This document shows positions 40,979 through 52,247 of a DNA stretch of 64,000 nt, piece by piece. Position numbers and translations under genes: made by a program. Numbering within the stretch: position 1 is the stretch's first letter; each line of letters begins with the position of its first letter. The DNA lies in assembly GCA_964007475.1 (NCBI GenBank), contig OZ023274.1, positions 101,851,372-101,915,371 on the forward strand. The letters are read 5' to 3'. Under the pieces are notes generated by a model, which did not search any database, was not told where the DNA came from, and was given only the letters and a program-made list of their open reading frames with translations. This stretch comes from Hybos culiciformis (Eukaryota; Arthropoda; Insecta; Diptera; Hybotidae).

Positions 40979-42438
40979 TCATAAAAAAAAATTCAATTGC
41001 AATATAAAATATCTGATACTTGTAAATTTAATTAAAAAACATCATATTTAGTTCTTTTTGAAATTCTCAAGAAAGTAAAATTTACGTATACCTTGTGATT
41101 TAGTAAAACTTGTAACAATTATTATAAAACTTCGTTAAAAAAAGAAAAAAATATATATATAGGGTATATACATATATTTGCATTACAGGAACACACATAT
41201 ACTATCCGCATGTATTAGGAAAAAAACTTTTTCTATAACTTTAGTAGTAGAACATTATATAAATAAAAATTAAGACAAAAATCTTTTTAGAAAAATCTTT
41301 AACTTCCTAAACATATTATACATATACTAATTCAAACTTTTCAAAATGATGTACAATAATACAGACAACATTTATAAACAAAATACAAACTGTGTAGTAA
41401 TTCTTATGTACATAAATATACATGCTAGTTATATATACTTTTGTTACAAATTTCTTAACATACTGTCATCAATTAGTTGAAAAAGTTTTCATTTTGTTTC
41501 TTTTGTGTCACCAGTATAATTTTCATTAAAGGAAAACTGAGGAAAAAAAAAAACAAAAAAAAACAAAAAGTAAAATAAAAAACTTTTAATGAATATCAAA
41601 TGAAAGTTGACAATCAATGCTTTGCTGACATTCAATATAGTAAGTTGGGTGTCAAATTTTGTTCTGTCTCTCTTGTAAAACTATATGTTTTGTTCGCACA
41701 CATATTAGTGCAAAATTGCTGAGTCCTTAGAAAACAATTTTATTTTTTTTCATTTTGGTTTTACTTCTTCATCATTATTTGAACGAGGTCAACAGTGTAA
41801 TAATTAAAGTCAAAAAGTTAAAATAAAAATATACTTAAAAAAAAAATAGAAAACTTATGTATTGTATATAACCCATATTAAAGCTTATGTAGGATATTTC
41901 ATTTAGAAATTAGACACATTATAGCATAATAATATCATTATTTGATCATTAATCTTTTTTCTATATTTTTTAACTTAAATAACTCCGTGAACCTGTTTGC
42001 AAAGCTATTTCTTTATTTTAATACTTTTCATTTATACTTTCCAAACCATTGATTTCGTTGACTTGTTCTTTAAATGGTTAGAAAAAATAACTAATGAATA
42101 AGAAATTGCTGTTATAACTTTAATAATGTTGTAGAAATGTCTAACGTATATTGTGTTTCACTTAAAATTCTATAAATCTAAAAAATTGATGACCACAGTA
42201 ACTTCTTCTTCTGAAACTTACTGAACATACAATTTAAAAGTTTTTTAATTCAAGCAAATATTACAAAATATATTTATTATTAAAAAATAATATACATTTT
42301 GTTCTTGAGCACGTAAGAAAAAATTACAATACAATAATTTTGAGATCATGTTGATTTCAAAGGATGAAACTTTTGAATAAAATGGCAAAACAATATTTTC
42401 AAAAAGGAAAGCATTTCTTCTGTTTATATTTTTTATTT

Positions 42439-43077
42439 TTATTTATTTTTTTTTTGAATTTCCCAAAGAAGGATTAGATTTTCTGCTGACCAAAAATATT
42501 CATTGCTAAATAAATAAATTCTTATATGAAAGATTTGAATACAAAAATTATTATTAAGTGAAAAGTAAAATATAATGTGAATTTTTTTCGGTTCCTTTGA
42601 CAATGATTGTGGTGAGCAGAATTGCAACTAGATTTTGGCTTGTAACCATTCGTAAAAAGAAGTGTCTTTCAAATAAAATCGTGAGTATAAGATTTCGAAA
42701 GACAGATTTTAATGGATTTCATAAAATGATGCAATGGAAAATGTTTCGCAGATTCAAAGAAAGAGCTTGTGATTTTTTTTTGAGGCATAAGTTCCAAAGA
42801 GATCGAATTCAAAAATAACAAAAATGAGAATATAATTTCTATTATAAATTTGTAGAATATAAACTCTTCTTTTAATTTTCATTAGTTTTTGAAATCAGTA
42901 CATGCTACACATAATCTCCATAATGTGTCTTTTCGGGAAACAACTGTATCAAAACATTTAACTTTCAAGAACTAGAAACATGTCCTATATAAGTCACAAT
43001 CTTTATGCAGTTCAAAAAAAAAAAAAAGATGTAACATAGAACCGTTTTTTGTTTTTTGCTTTAAAAAATTTCATGAA
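42439..43077. other. 3' flank of the dynein-tail gene
   Basis: This holds a + strand ORF (42597-42818, 73 codons, very Lys/Arg-rich) and an overlapping - strand ORF (42439-42627). Neither resembles a known protein. No continuation of the dynein reading frame (P-loop, AAA or stalk motifs) appears here. Confidence 0.4.
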
Positions 43078-43083
43078 TTTATT
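43078..43083 (-). promoter_or_regulatory. Candidate poly(A) signal of the dynein-tail gene
   Basis: TTTATT on the + strand (AATAAA on the gene strand) lies 25 bases past the dynein-tail stop codon. It supports a real transcript end, although such hexamers are common in this DNA. Confidence 0.4.
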
Positions 43084-43108
43084 AAATTCAAACCCTAAGT
43101 ACGTGTTT

Positions 43109-46100
43109 TTACATAATATCCATTCTAGCTTTACGAAATATTTTTTTAACAGCTATAGCAGCCTGTTGTTCTTGTTTTTTCATTTCCATTTCTTCCAATT
43201 GTCTCTGAAGCTCAGCTGCCTCTTGTATTGCTCTTTGACAAATTTCCATTATCACAGGATGTGCATCCAAAATTCCTTTTTTAACACAAAATCCTAAAGT
43301 TATGACTGGTGAAAATTTTATATCGGATTTTGTTCTTTGAGCAAATTCTTGCCAATGAACAATGACCCAATTTACATTTCTTACACATTCAATTATATCC
43401 ATAGATGGTTGGAATGCTTTAATTTTATTAAGATGAATTTCAGCAACTGATTTAATTTCTGGTTTTTCTTCAAACACAATTAAAGATTGAAGCAATGATT
43501 CTGATATTTCTGCAAATTTATTTCTGAAAGAAAATGTACAGTTTTAATTTTAAACTAAAGGTCGTTGAATTAATTATTCTAAAGCTATATTTAATTTATA
43601 AGACTTACTTAATTGCTTCAACATCTAAAGATAACAATGGACTTGACAAACATATTTCTTCTTGTTGTAAAAAGTTTTGACATGTTTTCCACAAATTATA
43701 ATACGGTTCAAATTTTTCAATAATACTTTCCAGATATTCCATTGATATATCATCTAATTCGAATATTTTTTGACGGGAACGTAATAGATTACCGAACTCT
43801 AAATTCTTTTTTAATGTTGTCCAAAGATTTATTGCATCAACTGCAATTTCAGCTGTTTTACTTGCATCTGTATGAAGTATGAATTGAGATACTTCTTCGT
43901 TAAGAGTTTCCATTCGACTTTCAAATTGACTCATTTCCATAAATTGACGTTTCATAAATAAATCCGTATCAATTTTGTGGCGTTCATGAGTATCCGTTAT
44001 TTTAGTGTCTATTCTTAGTGGCGAAGCAAATGCATTCCATTTCATAACAAATTGCTCATCCGACAAATTGTAGAAGAAAACATCCAACATATCATATTCG
44101 ATGATCATCTGTTTCAATTCTTTTTTCAATTGTACTAAATGATCTGGCAATGTTGTAATGTATGCTTTCACATTAAGAACATGTTCAATGTTTGTACTTT
44201 TTTCACGCAATCGACTATAAATTATGTTATATTGACTTAATAAAGCATCATTAATATCATATAATCTGTCCACGTAAAAATTGAACAGAGCATTCACAGT
44301 CTGAACTCTTTTTTCAATTAAAAATTTTCGCAATGGGTCACAATTTATGTAGAATGGACCTTGTTTTGTGTTTAAAAAGATAGAAAAAAAAAATATTTAT
44401 TTAAATAAATTATTGCCCAAGGTACACACTTACCTATAACTATAAATATTGGTAAAATATCTTTTAGATCATCTGTCAAATCTTTTTCTTTAACTATCAT
44501 ATCTTTGATTGCTACGGCATCCGGTGCGGATGCTTTGAGATCGCTAATAAAATCAGTTAAATTCAATTCATGTAAATCAATAAATATATTCCATCTAACT
44601 GCATAAGCTTTTAAAGGAATTATAAATAATTCATAGCATTTTTTAATGAAACTTTTTTGTTCATGATATAATTCATCGATTTCATCTCCTACATCTAAAT
44701 ATAAATTTTTGGCATAAACTAGATTTGTCGTAACTTGAGAATCAATGAGGCCAACTGTACATGTTTGCACTAATGTAGTATGATAAATGTCTAGAATTGC
44801 TGGCAAGAAATCTTCTAAAAAAATAATTACCAACCAGACATATAACTATAATGTTTAAGTTTATTAGTTTTTTTTTTTTTTTAAAAACCTTACCTGGTTT
44901 GGTAGAATAAAAAGCACCCGTCAATGATATATCAAGTGTTAAATAAAAAATGGGAGGAGCCATTTGTTCATATGGATTTGTTTTGAAATTTGATGGCCAT
45001 TCATAATTATTTGGATCAATATCCATTAATCCTTCACCTGATTTTGTTAAAATTTTTACAAATTTTCGAACAGATCTTATCAAACAAAATCGCAAAGATG
45101 ATTCCATTCGATATTTTATTTGTTGTAGGAGTTTTATTAGTTTTGTTTGCCTATACATGTACCAATCACTTGATATTAATTCCATGCTTCCCTTACCTAA
45201 ATTACGAAGAAATAAACATAAATGTAAAGCATTACTATCAATCCAATGCCCCTTAATGTGTGTCATAATAGCTGATGAATTATATTGTAATGTCGATATA
45301 AAATCACTTAATGGTACTGGTTTTTTAACTGGATAAGTAAATAAATTTAATTGTTCTACGTCCAAAAATTCTTTCGATAATTTAGACATAGCCGAAATTA
45401 TTTCTAATTTATACCACATTAATCGAAATTTAATTTCATTTCTAATAACTTTATAATTGTCAACTAGAGAAATCCAAGGGAACACTAATGTTCGTTTTGT
45501 TGGTTCAACACTATATTTGAAATAACCAAATTCAATTGGATTATCGGCTAAAAATTTTCTAAATTCAAATTTCATCATTATACGTTGATATGTTGTATTT
45601 ATTTCATGTTTAATTTCATTTACGAATTCCTCATCAAAAATTCGTAATTTTTTTTTACTTATTGCGATTGTACAAATTCTTGACCAAAATGTTTCATTGT
45701 ATTCATCTAAATTTGAAAGTAATATAAGAGCTTCCACTGCAATATCAAATTTAATCATATTTTCGCAAATTTTTCTAGAATTCAGGGCATCCTGGAAAAT
45801 TAATTTTGAATTTACTTATAAATAAAAACTGTATTTGTAAATTATACTAAAACTAATAAGACGAAAAGTATACCTGCAAGCGTTCAACATAATGGAATGG
45901 ATTTTCTGCAGTAAATCTCAAATATATTCTTGGAATTTTATATGTATTAAATGTTGATAAATCACTTATAATCCATTTATCTGTATTCTCGTCATAATCA
46001 TTAACAGCTATAGTTCTCCAGCAAAATAAATTTTGTAGAAAATCATCAGTGTTCTTATTTTGTGAAAAATGTCTGTTCAACAAATCAGGAACATTTTCAA

Positions 46101-46686
46101 TTACGTCTGTTTCAGTATTTTCAAATTTAACATTTGGTAAAAGTGCCACAGCTGATAATGGGTGTGGTACGCCTTTAACTAATCCTAAATTTAACCAGTT
46201 TTCTACTGAACGTATTTCATGTGATTCATTGTCAAAAAATTCTAATGGTAAAAATGTTTTTACAAAGAATATATTTTCTGGACTATACATTTCGGGTATT
46301 AATTCTTTTATTATTTCCGGTGGAACTAAATCTTCAATACTAATATTGAAATGTTCGAGACATTTGTCAAGTTTAATTCTCCAATAAAATTTCTGTTTTC
46401 GCTCAATTTCAACGTCTCTTGGCAGTTCTCGTCGGGGCACATTTAAAACCCTTTGAACTTTTGGTAATGTTGTAGCTAGTGGAAATGATATATCCATTTT
46501 TGTATTGTATGATACCCATTTTTGTGCTAATTGTAATGGTCGAGATTTAGCTGTTGCATCAATTTCTGTATTGGTTGGGTAAAAGCGATTAGTTTTTACT
46601 TGCCATGCGTATTTGGGAAAGATAAGCTCGGGAATAACTTCTTCGTCATCGTCCTCTTTGCTCAATTTTCTATTGGTAGAACACAT
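43109..46686 (-). CDS. Dynein axonemal heavy chain tail (DNAH3/7/12 type) ending before the motor
   Basis: Five exons: 45874-46686, 44894-45791, 44434-44814, 43609-44359 and 43109-43523. All junctions are GT-AG, with one open frame of 1085 aa from the ATG at 46686 to the TAA at 43109. Residues ~1-270 carry the N-terminal signature of single-headed inner-arm heavy chains (LPLEFFDNESHEIRSVENWL, then PLSAVALLPN). Residues ~914-1060 match the start of DHC_N2: FEPYYNLWKTCQNFL, then VHWQEFAQRTKSD at ~1004, then the TLGFCVKKG equivalent of 'TLxxLLxxG'. Family members run to ~4000 aa; here the protein stops inside the linker. AAA1-AAA6, the stalk and the microtubule-binding domain are all missing, and none is found in the ~35 kb downstream. 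The last ~25 residues (QQAAIAVKKIFRKARMDIM) do not fit the family and are faintly IQ-like. It could be a tail-only protein, a recent partial duplicate, or the 5' end of a gene with an enormous intron. Confidence 0.85.
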
Positions 46687-49019
46687 TTTTTAATTTTTAA
46701 GGGGGGGGGGATATATTCTATATTTTAAATAATGAATTAAACGATCAAACTATATAATAAACTTTTTATTCGATTCAAGAATAATAGATTTTTGATTGAT
46801 TTTAGATTTATTATTTGTCAGAATATTAATATCATGTTTTTATAATATACTAGATTTTCGGATAAAATTGGATTTAATTTATTTTGTGTACGATAAAACT
46901 AATTGTTTTGATAGAAAAAATTGGGTGAATTATTATATTTACTCCGTCCAAAAATATAGAATTTCGATACACCGAATTTCGATATACAGAACGACAAGCA
47001 CAATTATGTAGAATTTTGACACACAGATTTCTAAAATAAAGTGTTTTGATAGAAACTTTTAAATACTAAATAAATTTGACGATTGAGCAGAAAAACCTTA
47101 TATAAAATTATAATAAAACAAATTTTGTTCTTTAGAGAAATTGTTGAATACGTTTTTTATATGATTTTTTTTTTCTTACATTTATTAAAAAATTAATTAA
47201 AAATTATAAAATCTCATGCTCTAATACTATGTAGACTCAATAAAAAAAAAAATTACTATTTTTAAAGCATTTTCATTTCTTTTTTAATCAGCAACAATCA
47301 ACGTTTTAATTTATATATTTTTCAACAGATTTATTTCATAACAGACAATTCTCGAATAACACGGTTGCTAGTTGCTTCTATAGAACATCTGGACACAAAC
47401 TGGCCTTATGAGCTACGCAGTTGTTTATTATAATTTTGTGGGTATTATTTTCATACTTTTTGTGACATAAAATACGGAAAGAATCAGTTTAGTATAAAAA
47501 CTATTTTATCTGCGTAGAATGGGAAAAAAACAAATCATTTAAAAAAAATTCAAAAATTTGTTAAAATAGTACGAAACATTAAATTTACGAAATAGTGTTA
47601 AACCAAAAGGGATTGTGAAGCGGGTCACAGGCTGAAAAAATCAATTTCGTAAAGCAGTTTACCAGTTCATATTTGTCGCAACGCATATTTGTCGCAAACC
47701 ACAATAAAACTAAAAATTTAAGCTTATGTTCGAGTTTTATTATGAAACCAAAATCATAAAATAAAATTTTTATCCACCTTTTGTTCGGCAAGTTTTCAAG
47801 CACAGTTTTCATATCAATTTATATATATCAGATTGAATGGTTTTATGAAACCGTGATTTAGTGGCCTGAAATTATCTCAGTCCGAAATATTGATTTTATA
47901 TTTAGATATGAAATAATGTAATAATAAGATCATTTATTATGTTTTAGATACTACAATTCAAAACTGCATAGTTTTCAAGAATTTCGCTTGTTTTCCGGAG
48001 TTTTATTGTATTTTTTACTTATATTCATGTCAAATTTCAATGTAAATTTTTTAAAAGCCTTCATTTAATAAAAAAAAAAGCTTCATGTAACAAAAATTTA
48101 ATATGAAAAATAATATGAAAAAAAAGAAGAAAAACTAGGGAAAAAGATTATCTTTTGCTCTTGAAATGAGATACACAAAAAAATGAAAAAACGAAAAAAC
48201 GAAAAATAAATGAAAGAAAATTTATTTCATGAAAATATGATTGTAATTTTTCTCATAGAAAAAAAATAAAATTATACTTTAACTGCACTTATCTATTTTA
48301 ATGATAATAAATTTTTCTTTTGGAATTAAATGAAAATAAAAAAAAAAAAAAAAAAAACTTATTTTTTGTAAGGTCTAAGTACCACTCGTCAGTGTCCAAC
48401 AATTCATCCTTTCAAAAATTTTTTTTTTTTATTTTTTTTATTATATGTATATATAAAAAAGAAATATGAATTTTATAAGTACATATAATTTACATTTAGT
48501 TATAAAGATAAAATTAAAAATTTGATAAAAAAATAAAAAAAAAAAAATTTGTTTTATTAAAAATTATTAAAAAAAAATAAATTCACGAAGGAAAAAAGAG
48601 AATCCAATACATGTTGACTGTAATTATTCTTCTTTTATAATCAAATTTTTGGTATGAAATTAAAATAGTATAAATTATTTTCCTTAAAACATGCAATTTA
48701 TAGCACAAAAAATTATTACAATTATGATATTGAAATTTCTGTCTATAAAACATTTAACAAGAACAAAATTGATATGATTTTCAATAGTAGACGGAATATT
48801 ACAAAGTTAGAATTGTTTCACGAATTGTATCTAGCATGTTTTTTGTTGAATATAGTTAACGAATTCACAAAATAAAATTTGGAGGCCTCTATTAGCTTTA
48901 AATTGAATTGTCAAAATTGGTTCTTTTATAAAGAAGATACAGAATTCCTATGAACATTCCATTTCAGTGTCCTGGCTTCTCAAAAGAAACAAAAAATTTC
49001 CTTCTTTTTTTTTCTAATA
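46687..49019. other. Upstream intergenic region of the dynein-tail gene
   Basis: The region starts with the dynein 5' flank, including a run of ten G at 46701-46710. A 15-bp imperfect tandem (GAATTTCGATACACC / GAATTTCGATATACA) lies near 46967. A - strand ORF at 47585-47812 (75 codons) has slightly raised complexity but no recognisable family. The rest is A/T-rich with long poly-A tracts (48337-48357 and elsewhere). Confidence 0.45.
46701..46710 (+). repeat. Poly-G(10) tract upstream of the dynein-tail start
   Basis: Ten consecutive G lie 15-24 bases upstream of the dynein ATG, so they read as poly-C in its 5' leader. G/C homopolymers of this length are otherwise absent from the window. Confidence 0.7.
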
Positions 49020-49372
49020 CCTTATCTGCACTTGAACCTTAAAACTGACCTTGAGCGGAACTGACCTGTAAACTGAACAGGCCTTTCTCAAACAAAAAAA
49101 ACGAAAAAAAAAAAAAACTAACCTTTGCGTGAAAGGCCAGTTTGCAGACAAAAAAAGTTAGTTTGCAGACATTATAGTTGCCAACTTTTCTGCTTTTTCC
49201 TTGTTTTTTTCTATTTTCAAAAGGTTGGCAATACAAATTTAAAAATAAACAAGATAAAAAAGAGTTTGTTTGCACATCTTTTTTTTTTAAGTGTCAAAAA
49301 ATAGAGTCTGTACGTACGGGTTTCGTTGAAGTGCCCTTTGGAATAAACCTTTGAAGACAAGTGCAGATACGG
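49020..49372. mobile_element. Candidate MITE with 15-bp TIRs and TA flanks
   Basis: CCTTATCTGCACTTG at 49020-49034 is matched by the reverse complement of 49358-49372 with one mismatch. TA flanks both ends (49018-49019 and 49373-49374), as for Tc1/mariner-type insertion. The 353-bp body is non-coding and includes an inner inverted pair around AGGCCTTTCTC and GAAAGGCC (49078-49137). Confidence 0.5.
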
Positions 49373-52247
49373 TACAAGATAAACATAATAATGCAAAACA
49401 ATTTAATTTTTAACAATTTTTATACAACCTTCACAATAATATATAAATAAATTGACATTTGATTTCCGTTTTAAATTTTGAATGATGGGGTTAAAAAGAG
49501 GGTAACAAACAGCTATACTGACAGTTTAGTCATTCTAAAAACGAAATTAAGATAAGTATAAAGATATATAAAGTTTAAAATAGCTTAGAATGTAAAAAAA
49601 AATTTTTAGACACAACATATAAAGCAAAAAAAAAAAAAATGATAAGGGGCTAATGTGGTCTGAATATTAAATTAGGATTTAGATTTTAGATCTGGTATTT
49701 TTTTTTCGCACATGTGTTGAAAAAACAAAATAAATAAATGCGAGAATGGCGAGAATATTAAATTATTATATTATATACATATTCACACGTAACGTTCCAA
49801 ATATATTTTCTAGTTTTTCTTCTTCTGCAAAGTAACAAAAATAAAATTATACCTTTGAAAATGTAAAGGATATGTGTCAGGAAATAAAAATACAACAATA
49901 ACATACAACATTAAAATTTTGATTTTGAGTCGAAAAAAAAATAATAAAATAAATGAAATTCTGTGAATGAATTTAAAAAAATATATATTAAAAAAAAAAC
50001 ACAGTAGAGAACAAGCGAATTTTTGTTGTTATCTAGAAATATTGCGGAATTTTATATTGGAAAATTGATTTTATAAAATTATCACATTTTTGTTTTAAGC
50101 TATTTTTTTTTTTCGAATTATATATAAAAATAATTTTCATGATGAAAATTTAAACCATATTTGATCAGGCAGAAATGTTGGAGACTTCAGAATTTATTTT
50201 TGTACAACTTGAATGAATGTATTATTATTGGCCGTCCGGAATCAATAAATCTTACAATCCACTGCAGTAAATCCTAATTTTGAATAGAATATAATTTTTT
50301 TGGTAACTAAGGTTCTCAAATATTGTAATGTTCATGAAAATAATAACAATTATATTTGAAAATAAAAAGAATTAAATTTTTAAAAAGGCGAATTTCGTCG
50401 ATTTATTTATTAAATTTGATTATTAAATAATCTGTAGAATATATTGTTGACTATGTGGATTCTTTCACTCTAACTATACATTAAAATAATAACTTTTAAT
50501 TTTTTTTTTGTGATTAAGAAAATTTTATGAACGTCAAAGTTTAATTAAATTCGTTAATAAATTTTATTATCTTTTTTCTAATTATTATCTGAATATATAT
50601 TATGTCTAAAATATTAAACTTTCTTGTTCAAATATTTTTCAAGTCAAATGCAATATGTAATATTACTATATTAATATATTTATATTATTTATATAAAATT
50701 AAATATTCATTTAACTAAGTATATATGCATGGATTAATTAAAAACAGTTTCGATTGAAATCTGAAAATATTAGCAATTCAAAAAAAATATTGATAATTTT
50801 AATTAAATTACTATCAGAATAGGACTTCTTTCCATCTTTAGAATTTAACAATTTACTGACAATTGTACCCCAATTAATATTTCAAAATTTTTCCCTGAAT
50901 TATATACAATTTAAATTTAATCAAACGACATTTTTTACTAGTATTTACATCTACACCGTATAGATTTTGTTTTCAAATAATTTGTGCAGCTAATAATTTT
51001 ATAAGTGGATTTGGATTCTAAATAAAAAAAAAATGATAATGATTTGGAGTTATTAAATCGAATAAGTAATACAAAGTATGCCTGCCAAGAATTTATTCTA
51101 GAGAATTTGGAGTTTGTTTCATAATCTTCAAAATTTTCCTCCTTCAGATATCAATTTATGTTTTAAGAGAATTACATCCTGTTTGTGGTATATATTCAAT
51201 TTGTTTTTGAGAATTAAAACCAAGTTAATAATTTTAAAAAAACTTATATAGTTTTATTTATTTTTTTATTTTTATTATATATTTCCTTTTTTGAAATCGC
51301 AATTTAAAATTAATGGTCTTTAAACTCTTAGCATCATCTCTTATAGCCAAAATAATTTTCATGTTGTACTTATGTTTGGGAATTTGTTTCGTAATAATTT
51401 TTATATACCAAAATAACGCGATGCATTTAGGTTTTCTTTAACATAATAATTTAATATATAGATAGAAAAACATATTTAAATAGATGTATGTACGTACGTA
51501 CATGTACGTATATTCACAACTTTTTTATTTTTTGTGGGAGTACTGTTTATAGTTTCAAAAGTTTAAAATTGTTCATAACGAATTTATGTATGTTAAATTT
51601 AATTCGTTATGAATGTGGAAATTCTATATGGAAAAAGAGTTTCTTAAGAAAACCACCATCGATGATGGAACTTTTTGTATTTGAACATATTTACAAGGAA
51701 ATTTGTATCTGCATTAATACATAATAATATGTACTATATATAGTAAATTTTCTATTTGAAAGTTTTATATATCGGAACAAAAGCCACAACTTTAAGATGT
51801 TTCAACAAAACATTTAAATTACTTAATGCACATAAAGTAGCACTATTTATGGTTTAAAATTATTTTTTTAACAAGAAAGAAACCTTTTCGGCGAAACAAG
51901 TTGAACCTTTAAAAATTGAAAAATATGACATAACGCAAATTTAAATATTAAGTAATAAAATTTTCTTATATTTCTGGCTTTTTGTATGCACTTTGTATGC
52001 ATAATAGTACAATTAGTTATGTTTTAATTATTTCACTTACTATTTTAAATCGAAATATAAAAGACAGGTTATAAACTTCATTTATGAGATATTTATAATT
52101 CTAATTTCATTTATTGATCTTACTACTATTAAAATTTACAAATTAATTCAAATTATCATGTATATGTTTTTCAAACTAAGTCTAATTCAAAGTCAAAGAA
52201 AAAGTCTGAGAAAATTATTACATCATTATAAAATCAGTTGTAGCATT
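49373..52247. other. Gene-free stretch downstream of the first channel gene
   Basis: A/T-rich DNA ending in the 3'UTR of the pickpocket gene on the - strand. The ORF at 51488-51724 (78 codons) begins in a GTACGTACGTAC-type repeat and has no recognisable domain. Confidence 0.45.
52110..52115 (-). promoter_or_regulatory. Candidate poly(A) signal of the left pickpocket gene
   Basis: TTTATT on the + strand (AATAAA on the gene strand) lies about 135 bases beyond the stop codon. Confidence 0.35.

Larger units (their letters stand above)
23076..42438. other. Large gene-free AT-rich stretch
   Basis: Nearly 20 kb in which no ORF above ~90 codons occurs and none shows a recognisable domain, coding composition or splice-linked neighbour. 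It contains poly-A/poly-T runs, TA microsatellites (about 29888-29906), an AAT microsatellite (about 31900-31923) and TTC repeats (about 33043). GC-richer islets lie near 32429-32483 and 38827-38890. The ORF at 25176-25370 (64 codons, hydrophobic) and that at 26517-26789 are judged chance. Confidence 0.5.

Noticed and set aside
42597..42818. 73-codon, very Lys/Arg-rich + strand ORF next to the dynein-tail 3' end, considered as a small basic protein.
   Set aside because: No recognisable family; Lys/Arg/Phe enrichment follows from A/T-rich codons, and an opposed ORF overlaps it. No evidence of translation.
44990..45256. 88-codon + strand ORF opposite dynein exon 2.
   Set aside because: Antisense shadow of the dynein reading frame.
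46049..46387. 112-codon + strand ORF opposite dynein exon 1.
   Set aside because: Antisense shadow of real coding sequence, with no independent support.
47585..47812. 75-codon - strand ORF of slightly higher complexity upstream of the dynein gene.
   Set aside because: No family recognised and no splice partners; could equally be chance.
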